30,061 bases of DNA from an uncultured Actinomycetes bacterium (lineage in GTDB: Bacteria > Actinomycetota > Acidimicrobiia > Acidimicrobiales > Acidimicrobilacustridaceae): the NCBI GenBank assembly GCA_937927725.1, contig CALBSE010000058.1:1-30061 (forward strand), given 5' to 3'. The notes beneath the pieces were generated by a model, which had not been told where the DNA came from, searched no databases, and saw only the letters and a program-made list of their open reading frames with translations. Shown piece after piece: positions 17,794 to 25,949 of this stretch. How positions within the stretch are numbered: position 1 is the first letter of the stretch; the number at the start of each line of letters is the position of its first letter. The position numbers and the translations under genes were made by a program.

Positions 17794-18453
17794 GTGACTG
17801 ATCGCGAACTCCTCAACACCATCGAGTTCTTCAAAGGATTCGACGGCACACCGCTCGATACCGTTCTCGCCGCTGCTGAACAGCGTTCCTTTGCCCGAGG
17901 CGGGGTCCTCTTCACCGAAAACGACGCCGCAACAGAACTTTTCGTTGTCGTCTCTGGGCGCATCGCTATCGCCAACCGCTCCATCGACGGCCGCGAATCA
18001 GTCGTTGCCCTCATGGAGCGCGGCGACCTCCTCGGCGAAATGCCTCTTTTCGACGGTCTCGCCCGTTCCGCCGAGGCCCGCGCCCTCGAGCCCTCTGATG
18101 TCATCGCGATTCCCTACGCACCACTTCGCGCCATCTACAGCGATCAACCTGAACTGCTGTGGAATGTCGTCGAAATGCTGGCCAATCGCCTGCGCAACAC
18201 CGACGAACAACTTGCCGACTCGGTGTTTCTTGATGTCACCGGCCGCACCGCAAAGCGCCTTCTTGAACTTGCCGGCACCGCCGACGAGTTCTCACTTCCG
18301 ATCACACAGGAAGAACTCGCAGGCATGGTCGGTGCATCACGAGAGCGCGTCAATAAGGCAATCGCCAGTTTTGTGCGACTGGGCTGGATCGAACAGTCCG
18401 AACGTCGCTATCGCATTACCAACCGCGAACAACTCGAACTACGCGCTCGCTGA
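17794..18453 (+). CDS. Crp/Fnr-family transcriptional regulator
   Basis: A 219-residue regulator with an N-terminal cyclic-nucleotide-binding beta-barrel, a dimer helix and a C-terminal winged helix-turn-helix (ITQEELAGMVGASRERVNKAI, about 170-190, read in two halves). The phosphate-binding cassette is intact: Gly81-Glu82 and Arg91-Ser92-Ala93, in the order of CRP GE...RSA. That suggests real cyclic-nucleotide binding, as in GlxR or Mtb Crp, rather than the cysteine-cluster Fnr type; no iron-sulfur cysteines are present. The start is GTG. It is divergent from ispD, and its stop lies two bases from the convergent SDR stop. Targets are unknown; I did not find a clear TGTGA-N6-TCACA site in the promoters here. 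Confidence 0.92.
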   Translation: MTDRELLNTIEFFKGFDGTPLDTVLAAAEQRSFARGGVLFTENDAATELFVVVSGRIAIANRSIDGRESVVALMERGDLLGEMPLFDGLARSAEARALEPSDVIAIPYAPLRAIYSDQPELLWNVVEMLANRLRNTDEQLADSVFLDVTGRTAKRLLELAGTADEFSLPITQEELAGMVGASRERVNKAIASFVRLGWIEQSERRYRITNREQLELRAR

Positions 18454-18455
18454 GT

Positions 18456-19382
18456 TCAACGTTCAGGGAACTGCTCCCCAACAAGTTGTTCTGAAAGCAC
18501 CCACAATCGCTTGGCTGATTCTGGGTCCTTCGCGTAGTCAGAGGGTTCAGCAAACGCTCGATCGGCAAGGTATGAACCAGGCTTTTCGAGCGCTTCGGCG
18601 CTTGCGCAGGCCCATACCTGCGTGGATGCACCAACGTCGACATTGACCAACGTTGGCATTTTCATCCCTGATTTCTTGGCTCGTGACGCAAGTTCGCCGA
18701 AGTCGTCCTTCGTGAAGCTTCGGGCCAGGTCGGTCATCACCATTCCAGGGTGCACTGCCCATGCGTGTACGCCGGCGTCGCCATAGCGACGCTCGAGTTC
18801 AACCGTGAAGAGAATGTTGGCGGTCTTTGATTGACCGTAGGCCTCCATCTTCGAATATTCGTTGGTGTCGAAGTTGGGGTCGTCCCAGATGATCCCCGAT
18901 GCAAAGTGTCCGGCCGAACTCAGGTTCACTATTCGAGAGGGTGCGCTCGCCATCAACAACGGCAGCAATCGGTTGACTAAAACGAAATGGCCGAGATGGT
19001 TGGTGCCGAACTGCATTTCAAAACCGTCGTCGGTCTTTCCGTACGGAACAGCCATGATCCCGGCGTTCGCAAGAAGTACATCAAGTCGATGATGAGAGGC
19101 CAAGAATCGTTCAGTGAAGGCACGCACGCTTTCGAGTGATCCGAGTTCCATGACCTCGAAGGAAAAGTCGCCACTCGGTACGAGTTCGGTGAGTTGCTTC
19201 ACCGCGGCCAGTCCTTTTTCTTCAGAACGAGCAGTGATTATCACTGTTGCGCCAGCCGAACCAAGGGCGCGCGCTGACTCTTTACCCAGTCCGGTCGTTC
19301 CGCCCGTAATCAACACAACCTTCCCAGAGAGATCGATCCCTTTCAGCACATCGTCTGTCGTGACCGTCAGTTCTTCGTTCAT
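18456..19382 (-). CDS. Short-chain dehydrogenase/reductase (retinol-dehydrogenase-like)
   Basis: A 308-residue SDR that interconverts an alcohol and a carbonyl with NAD(P). The Rossmann motif TGGTTGLG is at 26-33, followed by NAGIM, the catalytic serine in NLSSAGH and the YGQSK (YxxxK) pair. The extended C-terminus with AYGQSKTANILF and WAVHPGMVMTDL resembles the human RDH/WW-domain oxidoreductase group. I chose the ATG at 19380-19382 because it overlaps the crotonase-gene stop (ATGA) and has GGGGGA six bases upstream; the ORF could extend eight residues further. Third gene of the operon with the F420-type oxidoreductase and crotonase-fold protein. Possibly oxidises a lipid or terpenoid alcohol. 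Confidence 0.9.
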   Translation of the reverse strand: MNEELTVTTDDVLKGIDLSGKVVLITGGTTGLGKESARALGSAGATVIITARSEEKGLAAVKQLTELVPSGDFSFEVMELGSLESVRAFTERFLASHHRLDVLLANAGIMAVPYGKTDDGFEMQFGTNHLGHFVLVNRLLPLLMASAPSRIVNLSSAGHFASGIIWDDPNFDTNEYSKMEAYGQSKTANILFTVELERRYGDAGVHAWAVHPGMVMTDLARSFTKDDFGELASRAKKSGMKMPTLVNVDVGASTQVWACASAEALEKPGSYLADRAFAEPSDYAKDPESAKRLWVLSEQLVGEQFPER

Positions 19383-20227
19383 GTGATGTCCCCCGGTGTC
19401 GGCCATTCACTTGGCCAGTTGTCGTTGACAGTAAGCGACCACTGAGGCTCGCGGCGCTCAAGAAAAGCCATGACGCCCTCGCGCGCATCGGCTTCGCCCA
19501 TGAGGTGATGATGAAGATCGGTTTCTGCTCGATCCACTTCGTCAGGCGTCATTGAAAATGTTCCCCACAACAGGCGCTTGCTGACAGCAACCGAAACCGG
19601 CGCAGTATTGACAGCCATGTCATGGGCAACGTCAAGTGCATGCGGCAGGACGTCATCGTTTGGAAGTACTCGTGATGCAACACCAAGGTCGCGTGCTTCG
19701 GCGCCCGTAAACGTGCGACCGGTCAAGAGAATGTCTGCTGCATTCGCGAGGCCAACAAGACGGGGAAGCGTCCAATGGCTCATGGCGTCGGGCATAACGC
19801 CGCGACGAACCTGCACGATTCCGTACTTCGCGTCCTGCGCCATGAAGCGCAAATCACAATGCAGCGTCAGCGTGAAGCCAACCCCTATTGCGTGGCCGTT
19901 CACAGCAGCAATTACGGGCTTCCGAATGCGCCACGCCGGCGGATTGACCGGATTCGCACTGAAGGCGGGGGCGTCTGAGCGCTCGAAAACATCAGAGCCA
20001 TTTGAAAAATCGGCACCGGCACAGAACGCTGGTGGCGTACCCGTGAGCACGACAACCCGAACCGCATCGTCAGTGTCGGCCATTCGATAAATGTCACCAA
20101 GTGCCCGACCCATGGCGCCGCTAAACGCGTTACGAGTATCGGGGCGATTCAAGGTGGCAACTAAAACTCCGTCATCATGGAGCTCGGCCAACAGATCCGT
20201 TGTGCCGGTGTCGATCGTGCGAGCCAT
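19379..20227 (-). CDS. Crotonase-fold protein annotated by similarity as enoyl-CoA hydratase, catalytic glutamates missing
   Basis: A 282-residue crotonase-superfamily protein with the oxyanion region AFCAGADF and VIAAVNGHAIGVGF, and the family RLVGLANAADILLTGRTFTGAEA stretch (read in two halves). The two hydratase acid/base glutamates of rat enoyl-CoA hydratase (Glu144, Glu164; 20 residues apart) fall on Thr119 and Gln139 here, with the same 20-residue spacing. The PDAMSH segment offers Asp147, a position nearer to that used in some isomerases. Ordinary hydration is therefore unlikely; an isomerase, hydrolase or other crotonase reaction on an acyl-CoA is possible. The ATG at 20225-20227 shares one base with the preceding stop (TGATG), so translation is coupled. 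Confidence 0.87.
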   Translation of the reverse strand: MARTIDTGTTDLLAELHDDGVLVATLNRPDTRNAFSGAMGRALGDIYRMADTDDAVRVVVLTGTPPAFCAGADFSNGSDVFERSDAPAFSANPVNPPAWRIRKPVIAAVNGHAIGVGFTLTLHCDLRFMAQDAKYGIVQVRRGVMPDAMSHWTLPRLVGLANAADILLTGRTFTGAEARDLGVASRVLPNDDVLPHALDVAHDMAVNTAPVSVAVSKRLLWGTFSMTPDEVDRAETDLHHHLMGEADAREGVMAFLERREPQWSLTVNDNWPSEWPTPGDIT

Positions 20228-21252
20228 CACACTTCTCCCGATGCAACCTTGATCTCGCGAATCGTTTCGGCAATGCACTCATCAGTAATCGGATAGCCGG
20301 GGAAGTAGAGACACACACGATCTGCTTCGTGTCCGTAACGACGAACGATCTCAGCGGCGATTTCTTTCGGGGTACCAACTACAGCGATCGTTCGAAGGAC
20401 ATCCTCGTCGATCTTTTTTGCCATACCGGCCCAGTCGCCCTGCTTCGAAAGCGCGTTGAGTTCGGGCTGCAGTTCGCCCCACCCTTCGACGTCGAGCACT
20501 GGCTTATACGAAGGAGTTGAACCATAAAAACCAAGAAGCGTCTTCACGCCGTTGGCTGCAGCAGCGATCTCTTCGTCGGTTTGACCCACGGCGCAAATGA
20601 CTTCGAGTATGACCTCGAAGTCCTTACGATCGCGACCCGACTTCGCAAAGCCGCGTTCAAGAGCGGGCATCGTGCGTTCGGCGAAGTGTCGTTCTGAATT
20701 GAAGGGCATAACCAAAATGCCGTCAGCAACTTCAGCCGTCATTTCGCACATCTTTGGACCAAGCGCTCCGACAAGAACCGGAACTTTGCCATGCGGGTTT
20801 GGTCCCGGGTTGAAGTTCGGCGTCATGAGTGTGTGCGTCGTCCACTGACCCTTGAAATCGAACGGACCTTCACCAGCAAAGTGAGCGAGGATCGCCTTGG
20901 TGGCGCTCACCCATTCGCGCATTTGTGCCACAGGCTTTTCCCACACCGATCCGTAGCGCTTCTGAATATGCGGACGGATCTGTGAACCAAGACCCAAACG
21001 GAACTTTCCTTCGGTCAGCAGCTGCAGATCGTTGGCGGCATAGGCGAGATGAAGCGGGCTGCGAGGGAAGGCCATGGCCACGTTGGTCATCAGGTCGATC
21101 TGACACGAGGTGCTGGCCAGCACGAGCGGGAAGAAGACATCGTGAGCATTCTCGAAGCTGAACAGCCCATCAGCCCCGAGGGCCTGGAGTTCAGCGGCCC
21201 GCGGCACCGCATCAAGCGGTCCGGACATTGCAAGCGAGATATCGACCTTCAT
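20227..21252 (-). CDS. F420-dependent LLM-class oxidoreductase, TIGR03617-like
   Basis: A 341-residue luciferase-like protein beginning MKVDISLAMSGPLDAV. It shows the ENAHDVFFPLVLAS, NVAMAFPRSPLHLAY and GKFRLGLGSQIRPHI stretches typical of the TIGR03617 (MSMEG_2256-like) F420-dependent group. A strong ribosome site (GGAGGA) precedes the ATG, unlike many neighbours. First gene of a coupled operon with the crotonase-fold and SDR genes, divergent from the double TetR regulator; three enzymes under one local regulator point to a short degradation or modification pathway for a lipid or cyclic compound. The substrate is not identifiable. Confidence 0.9.
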   Translation of the reverse strand: MKVDISLAMSGPLDAVPRAAELQALGADGLFSFENAHDVFFPLVLASTSCQIDLMTNVAMAFPRSPLHLAYAANDLQLLTEGKFRLGLGSQIRPHIQKRYGSVWEKPVAQMREWVSATKAILAHFAGEGPFDFKGQWTTHTLMTPNFNPGPNPHGKVPVLVGALGPKMCEMTAEVADGILVMPFNSERHFAERTMPALERGFAKSGRDRKDFEVILEVICAVGQTDEEIAAAANGVKTLLGFYGSTPSYKPVLDVEGWGELQPELNALSKQGDWAGMAKKIDEDVLRTIAVVGTPKEIAAEIVRRYGHEADRVCLYFPGYPITDECIAETIREIKVASGEV

Positions 21253-21286
21253 TGTTCCTCCATGCCGTCACGACGACGGCGCAGTT

Positions 21287-21301
21287 GTTCTAGCCCGTTC
21301 T
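21287..21301. repeat. Direct repeat GTTCT at a 10-bp step in the tetR/LLM intergenic region
   Basis: GTTCT at 21287-21291 and 21297-21301 are one helical turn apart, the first within GTTGTTCTAG. They lie upstream of the F420-type oxidoreductase operon, where a regulator could bind. Five-base repeats can arise by chance. Confidence 0.3.
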
Positions 21302-21360
21302 CCCGCCCGTGCCGTCCTCAATCGCATTGTCAGCGATTTCCGGGCGAATTCCGAAAATCA

Positions 21361-21383
21361 AATAATCATTGTGCTAATAATCA
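21361..21383. repeat. Direct repeat AATAATCA x2 in the tetR/LLM intergenic region, candidate operator
   Basis: AATAATCA occurs at 21361-21368 and again at 21376-21383, a 15-base step, with a further AATCA at 21356-21360. It is an AT-rich patch in GC-rich sequence, 40 to 60 bases before tetR. The arms are direct, not inverted, which is unusual for a TetR operator. Confidence 0.45.
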
Positions 21384-21410
21384 AAACCTTTGCTGGGATC
21401 TGATCTCCTC

Positions 21411-21416
21411 TAACCT
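21411..21416 (+). promoter_or_regulatory. Putative -10 box (TAACCT) of a leaderless tetR transcript
   Basis: TAACCT lies exactly six bases before the ATG at 21423. A weak -35 (TTTGCT, 21389-21394) stands 16 bases upstream, beside the AATAATCA repeats. Confidence 0.5.
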
Positions 21417-21422
21417 CGGCGA

Positions 21423-22691
21423 ATGGCCAAGAAGACCAAAAGCTCACAACCCGTCGGTCCACTCGCTGAACGGCCAAAGGTTTCTCGTGCGCAGAAGACC
21501 CGCGAGGTTCAAGAAGCAATTACCGCGTCGGCCCTTGAACTACTCGCCGCCAATGGCGTCGACGGTCTTGCCCTCACCAAAATTGCCGCACACGCAGGAA
21601 TGTCGAATGGTCCTCTTTACGGCCGGTACGACTCCGCCGAGGATGTCGCCCTCGAACTTTGGGAGTCGAAACTTCGCGATCACTATGCGTTGCTCATTCG
21701 TGAGTTCAACGAATTTGCTTCTTCACCAACTGCTGCACCTTCTGAATGGCTCATCAATGAACTCACTCGACCTTCAGAACTTACCTGCGGCGCAATAGAG
21801 GTCGTTGCCGTTGCTCGCCGCTTCCCCCTCTTGGTTGACTCGGTTCGCTCTGACATTGAGGTTCTCTTTCGGGAACTCTGCGAAATAAATGAGCTTCTGC
21901 CCAAAGCACTCGTGACTGTCCGAATGACTATTCCCACTGGGTGCGTTCTCACATCACGAATGGTTCCAAAATCTCGCCCGCCCTGGCGCGACATCCTGCT
22001 TCGTATTCGTGATGCATCGCTCGATCCCACCACGTGGTTGGAAGATCTCGATTGGCCAAACCCGACGCCGCTCGTCATGCCGACTCCCTCGACTGGTGAT
22101 GCAGGGCTCGATGAATTCGTAAGTGCTGTTATGGCGGTTGTTGCAAAAGTTGGATTCGAAAAAACCACTGCGCATCGCGTCGCTCGTGCGGCAGGTCATT
22201 CGTTTAGTTCCGCCTATACGCACGTCGGAACAAAAGACGAGCTGATGCACACTGCAATCGCGCAGATGATCGAACAAATCTGGCGAACAGGAACGACAGC
22301 GTTTGTCTCGCTGGATGATGACTCTTATATCCGTTCAGCATTTGCCCTGCAGCGCGGACTTGTTGCGCCAGAAAACCGTCAACTTCGACAGTTGCGAGTC
22401 GAAACAGTCATCGCTACTCGCCACCATCCCGACCTTGCGAGCGTAAGTCAGCTCCGGATCACCGAAGCACTCTCATGGATACGAGAAATATTCGGAACCA
22501 AAGATTCTGCAGTCATCGAATCACCCACATCGTTCTGGTATCTCACCAATGCCCACGGAATCGGAATGGTCAGCCTTTCGTTGCTCACCGATTGCTTCTC
22601 CGAAATTAATTGGGCGCCGATTGGTGCAGTCGCAAATCAAATTGCCAATACGACGACGCTCACACCACTCCGCGAACTCGGAAAAATCTGA
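21423..22691 (+). CDS. TetR-family regulator with two fused DNA-binding domains
   Basis: A 422-residue protein, twice the usual TetR length of about 200. Residues 26-75 form a TetR helix-turn-helix (ALTKIAAHAGMSNGPLYGRY). Residues 228-275 form a second one (EKTTAHRVARAAGHSFSSAY, then KDEL), followed by another helical ligand-domain-like part. The two halves are not closely similar, so this looks like an old fusion rather than a recent duplication. One chain could act as a pseudo-dimer with two different reading heads. It is divergent from the F420-type oxidoreductase/crotonase/SDR operon, which is its most likely target; ligands are probably acyl-CoA or lipid-like, by guess. Its stop is six bases from the convergent dienelactone hydrolase gene. 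Confidence 0.9.
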   Translation: MAKKTKSSQPVGPLAERPKVSRAQKTREVQEAITASALELLAANGVDGLALTKIAAHAGMSNGPLYGRYDSAEDVALELWESKLRDHYALLIREFNEFASSPTAAPSEWLINELTRPSELTCGAIEVVAVARRFPLLVDSVRSDIEVLFRELCEINELLPKALVTVRMTIPTGCVLTSRMVPKSRPPWRDILLRIRDASLDPTTWLEDLDWPNPTPLVMPTPSTGDAGLDEFVSAVMAVVAKVGFEKTTAHRVARAAGHSFSSAYTHVGTKDELMHTAIAQMIEQIWRTGTTAFVSLDDDSYIRSAFALQRGLVAPENRQLRQLRVETVIATRHHPDLASVSQLRITEALSWIREIFGTKDSAVIESPTSFWYLTNAHGIGMVSLSLLTDCFSEINWAPIGAVANQIANTTTLTPLRELGKI

Positions 22692-22697
22692 GGCGCT

Positions 22698-23357
22698 TCA
22701 GGCCTCGAGAAATGTAACAACCTGCCACCATGCATCGGCGGCATCTTCCGCACGGTGAGCTGGGCGTGATGCGTCATGCACAAAACCGTGCTCGGCTCCT
22801 TCGTAGGAAATAACAACAACGCCAAGCGCTTCTGCATCAGCAACATCTTGGGGCGGGGTGAAGTGATCAGCAGTGCCAATGATGGCGAGGGTCGGACAAC
22901 GATCCGGTGAGGCCAAAGCTTCGATCGGTTGCTGCAAGCGACCACCTGCCCAAGATTCAGGAAGGCGAATCATTCCGTAGAAGCCTGCAGCACGTTCGAA
23001 ACGACCTGAGGCAGCGGCTTTAAACGCCAACATTCCGCCCATACAAAAGCCCGTAGCAACGACTCGACGGCATCCGGTGGCGTCTGCTGCGAGCACAGCA
23101 GTTTCGCGAAGAACGTCATCGTCAAAATCGGACATCGCGCCAAGGCGTTCATCTACCGGTAGTGATTCGCGACCAGGAAAAGGTTCCGGCGCGCAGACCA
23201 CCCATCCGTGATCGGCAGCAAGCTGTTCGCACATTTCGTCGAACAACGGACGCAACCCCATGATGTCGGGAAACAAGACAACGCCAAGCGTGTCCTCATC
23301 GACAACCTCGGGTTGAACAAGTTCGGCGGGTACGCCATTAGGCAATGTGATTCGCAT
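22698..23357 (-). CDS. Dienelactone hydrolase family protein
   Basis: A 219-residue alpha/beta hydrolase of the carboxymethylenebutenolidase type, which opens lactone rings in aromatic degradation. The family triad is intact: nucleophile Cys105 in GFCMGG, Asp164 in GTADHFTPP and His190 in AEHGF. The N-terminal VVLFPDIMGL matches the family FPEIFG region, with Asp in place of the usual Glu. The nucleophilic cysteine, not serine, supports a true DLH over a general esterase. Substrate range in the family is wide, so dienelactone itself is not certain. It is a single gene, 32 bases ahead of the disA stop region on the same strand. Confidence 0.9.
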   Translation of the reverse strand: MRITLPNGVPAELVQPEVVDEDTLGVVLFPDIMGLRPLFDEMCEQLAADHGWVVCAPEPFPGRESLPVDERLGAMSDFDDDVLRETAVLAADATGCRRVVATGFCMGGMLAFKAAASGRFERAAGFYGMIRLPESWAGGRLQQPIEALASPDRCPTLAIIGTADHFTPPQDVADAEALGVVVISYEGAEHGFVHDASRPAHRAEDAADAWWQVVTFLEA

Positions 23358-23389
23358 GGAAACCTCAGAGCTTGTGAGAGATCAGTCGT

Positions 23390-24460
23390 TCAGCTGAACG
23401 TGTCGAGAACGCTGGCTTCGGCCATTCGGGCCAAACCATCTTTGATCGATCGCGCGCGCTGGTCGCCAACACCTTCGACCGCTTCAAGTTCGGCTTCGGT
23501 TGCGCTCATCACGACATCAAGCGATCCGAATTTGGCCACGATTCGATCAACGATCGATTCCGGTAGACGTGGGATGCGCGACAGCATGCGGTAACCCTTC
23601 GGCTGCACTGATGCCTTGAGGTCGTCGGCGTCTTCGAGATGCAAGACACTGGCAACAGCGGTGAGGTCGAGAAGTTGTTCCATCTCGAGCCGCGACAATC
23701 CTGCCGATGCTTCAGCGAAGTGCCAGTCATTGGCTTGGTGCAGATAATCGAGAACAACAGATCGACGGTCATTCGCAACGCCGGCAATGACTTCTTCGAG
23801 CTGCAGTCGAAAGAGCCGGCCGTCGACGCCAAGTTCGACAATGTCGAATTCAATTTCTTCGGCGATGCGCAACACCATTTCGGTGCGCTGCAACATCACG
23901 ACGACATCGCGAACGGTGACGGCACCTTGGACTTCAAGGGCATTGAGATTGTTCGACACTTCAACGAGACGTTCCTTGTATCGCTCAAGCGTCTTCATGG
24001 CCTGGTTGGCGCGATCGAGCAAACGAGGAATTGGCATGAGCTGATGCTTTTCATCGCCAACGTAGACAGCGATGATCGACATATCTTCCGAAACGGAAAT
24101 CACCGGAACGGTGATCGAACGAGCAACTCGTTCGGCAGTGCGGTGTCGAGTACCGGTTTCTGATGTGGGCACATTTGGCTTGGGCACCAAGTGAACGTTT
24201 GCGCGGGCAATGCGGCTGGCGTTGGAAGCGAGCACGATGGCGCCGTCCATCTTGGCCAGTTCCGAAAGGCGCTGAGGGCTGTAGGCCGCATCGAGCAGAA
24301 ATCCGCCCGAGCAGATGTTGAGCACATCAGGGCCATCGCCCACGACGATTAGGGCGCCCATGCCCGACTGCAGGATGCGATCGAAGCCTTCGCGCAGCGG
24401 CGTGCCAGGCGCAACCATTCCGAGCGCATGCAACATTGCGGGACTACGACGCCGAGCCAT
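23390..24460 (-). CDS. disA: DisA, diadenylate cyclase (DNA-integrity scanning protein)
   Basis: Makes c-di-AMP from two ATP and reports DNA branch structures. The 356 residues comprise the DAC domain (about 1-145) with catalytic DGA at 72-74 and RHR at 105-107, a helical middle domain, and a C-terminal helix-hairpin-helix DNA-binding part (VEGVGDQRARSIKDGL, about 325-345). The domain order and octamer-type architecture are those of true DisA, not CdaA. The frame is open 30 codons further up, but the ATG at 24458-24460 starts the family sequence and has TACACT exactly six bases before it. It lies 25 bases after radA, the classic radA-disA pair; RadA is known in other species to inhibit DisA. 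Confidence 0.97.
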   Translation of the reverse strand: MARRRSPAMLHALGMVAPGTPLREGFDRILQSGMGALIVVGDGPDVLNICSGGFLLDAAYSPQRLSELAKMDGAIVLASNASRIARANVHLVPKPNVPTSETGTRHRTAERVARSITVPVISVSEDMSIIAVYVGDEKHQLMPIPRLLDRANQAMKTLERYKERLVEVSNNLNALEVQGAVTVRDVVVMLQRTEMVLRIAEEIEFDIVELGVDGRLFRLQLEEVIAGVANDRRSVVLDYLHQANDWHFAEASAGLSRLEMEQLLDLTAVASVLHLEDADDLKASVQPKGYRMLSRIPRLPESIVDRIVAKFGSLDVVMSATEAELEAVEGVGDQRARSIKDGLARMAEASVLDTFS

Positions 24461-24466
24461 CGGGCG

Positions 24467-24472
24467 AGTGTA
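24467..24472 (-). promoter_or_regulatory. Putative -10 box (TACACT) of a leaderless disA transcript
   Basis: TACACT ends six bases before the disA ATG. It lies in GGGTACACTCGC, a 12-base string also found upstream of clpC at 29377-29388. It would allow disA expression independent of radA. Confidence 0.5.
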
Positions 24473-24485
24473 CCCGGGGGTTGTT

Positions 24486-25862
24486 TCAGAAATCAGAGGA
24501 GTTGCTGTCGCCAATACCCACGGCGGCCACCGCTTCGGCCAACGTGCCAACGCGGATGGCCTTCATGCCTTCGGGAGGATCGGGAGCAAGGCGAGGCACA
24601 AGTGCGCGTGTGAAGCCGAGACGGGCCGCTTCGGCCAAACGACGCTCGCCATGAGCAACTTGGCGAAGTTCACCGCCCAAACCAATTTCGCCACACACAA
24701 CAAGCCCATCGGGAATCGGCGTGTTGAATCGCGATGACGCGAGCGCCAACGCGACGCCGAGATCGGCAGCGGGTTCAACGATCTTCACGCCACCAACGGC
24801 CAACGCGTACACGTCGCGTTTTTCAAAAGTGACACCGGCACGTTCTGCCAACACCGCCAGCAACAATGACAACCGACCGGAATCGAGACCCTGCGCGCTT
24901 CGGCGTGGAGACGGAAGTTCGGAATGGGCCACCAATGCCTGCACTTCAACCAACAAAGGACGATCGCCTTCCATGGTTGGCACGATGACCGAACCGGCAA
25001 CACCCTTGCGGCGATCGGCCAAGAACAAACGGCTGGGATCGGGAACGCCAAGCAGACCTTGTTCAGTCATTTCAAACAGACCAAGTTGATCGGTTGCGCC
25101 GAAGCGATGCTTGACCGCGCGCAACATGCGCAATGCATGGTGACGATCGCCTTCGAATGCGAGCACGGTGTCGACAATGTGCTCAAGCACTCGCGGACCA
25201 GCGAGACCGCCTTCTTTGGTGACGTGACCAACAAGCACAACGGAAAGCCCGCGTTCTTTCGCCGTGGTTACCAAACGTGCTGCGCTTTCGCGTACCTGCG
25301 ACACCGAACCCGAGGCCGAACTGATGTCGGGGGTGTGCACAGTTTGAATGGAGTCGACCACCAATACTGCGGGATCGATTTCGTCGACCGAGGAAAGAAT
25401 GTGGGGCACGGCAGTTTCGGAAGCGAGCCAAAGGTCGGGCTGCAGCGCATTCAAACGCTCGGCCCGCAATCGAACCTGTTGCTTCGATTCCTCGGCGGAA
25501 ACATAGAGAACTTTTGAACCTGACGCGGCGATTGATGCAACCGCTTGCAGCAGCAACGTGGATTTGCCGATGCCGGGCTCGCCGCCAACCAACGTGACCG
25601 AGCCAGGCACAAGCCCTCCGCTCAGCACACGGTCGAGTTCACCAATGCCGGTGGGTTTGGGTTGCCATTCGTGCGCGTCGACCTCGGAAATAGGCACGGG
25701 CGCATCGCGCTTGCCCAACAGGGCGGCAGTAGAGGTTTTCGAGACATCGTCGAGCTCTTCGAGCAGCGTGTTCCAGCCCTCGCACCCCGGACAACGGCCA
25801 ACCCACTTGGGCACGCTCGTGCCGCACTCGGTGCAACGGAAGACTGCTCGGAGCTTGGCCAC
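24486..25862 (-). CDS. radA: RadA (Sms), DNA repair branch-migration ATPase
   Basis: A RecA-like motor for branch migration in recombinational repair. The 458 residues show an N-terminal zinc finger (Cys10, Cys13, Cys24, Cys27), Walker A GEPGIGKS at 94-101, Walker B VLVVDS near 167-171 and a C-terminal Lon-protease-like domain. The RadA-specific motif normally KNRFG reads KHRFG at 251-255, a single change in a functionally important loop. The start is GTG at 25860-25862, the only sensible one for the conserved MAKLRAVFRC start, with TAGGGT six bases before it. It precedes disA by 25 bases. Confidence 0.97.
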   Translation of the reverse strand: MAKLRAVFRCTECGTSVPKWVGRCPGCEGWNTLLEELDDVSKTSTAALLGKRDAPVPISEVDAHEWQPKPTGIGELDRVLSGGLVPGSVTLVGGEPGIGKSTLLLQAVASIAASGSKVLYVSAEESKQQVRLRAERLNALQPDLWLASETAVPHILSSVDEIDPAVLVVDSIQTVHTPDISSASGSVSQVRESAARLVTTAKERGLSVVLVGHVTKEGGLAGPRVLEHIVDTVLAFEGDRHHALRMLRAVKHRFGATDQLGLFEMTEQGLLGVPDPSRLFLADRRKGVAGSVIVPTMEGDRPLLVEVQALVAHSELPSPRRSAQGLDSGRLSLLLAVLAERAGVTFEKRDVYALAVGGVKIVEPAADLGVALALASSRFNTPIPDGLVVCGEIGLGGELRQVAHGERRLAEAARLGFTRALVPRLAPDPPEGMKAIRVGTLAEAVAAVGIGDSNSSDF

Positions 25863-25868
25863 GGCGAC

Positions 25869-25874
25869 ACCCTA
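25869..25874 (-). promoter_or_regulatory. Putative -10 box (TAGGGT) of a leaderless radA transcript
   Basis: TAGGGT on the minus strand ends six bases before the radA GTG. No ribosome site is present. Confidence 0.5.
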
Positions 25875-25949
25875 CGCACCGAGCGAGACACTCACCGCGC
25901 TGAAACGAAAGGTGCCGCCCCCGAAGGAGCGGAATCACGGTTCTGGCAG

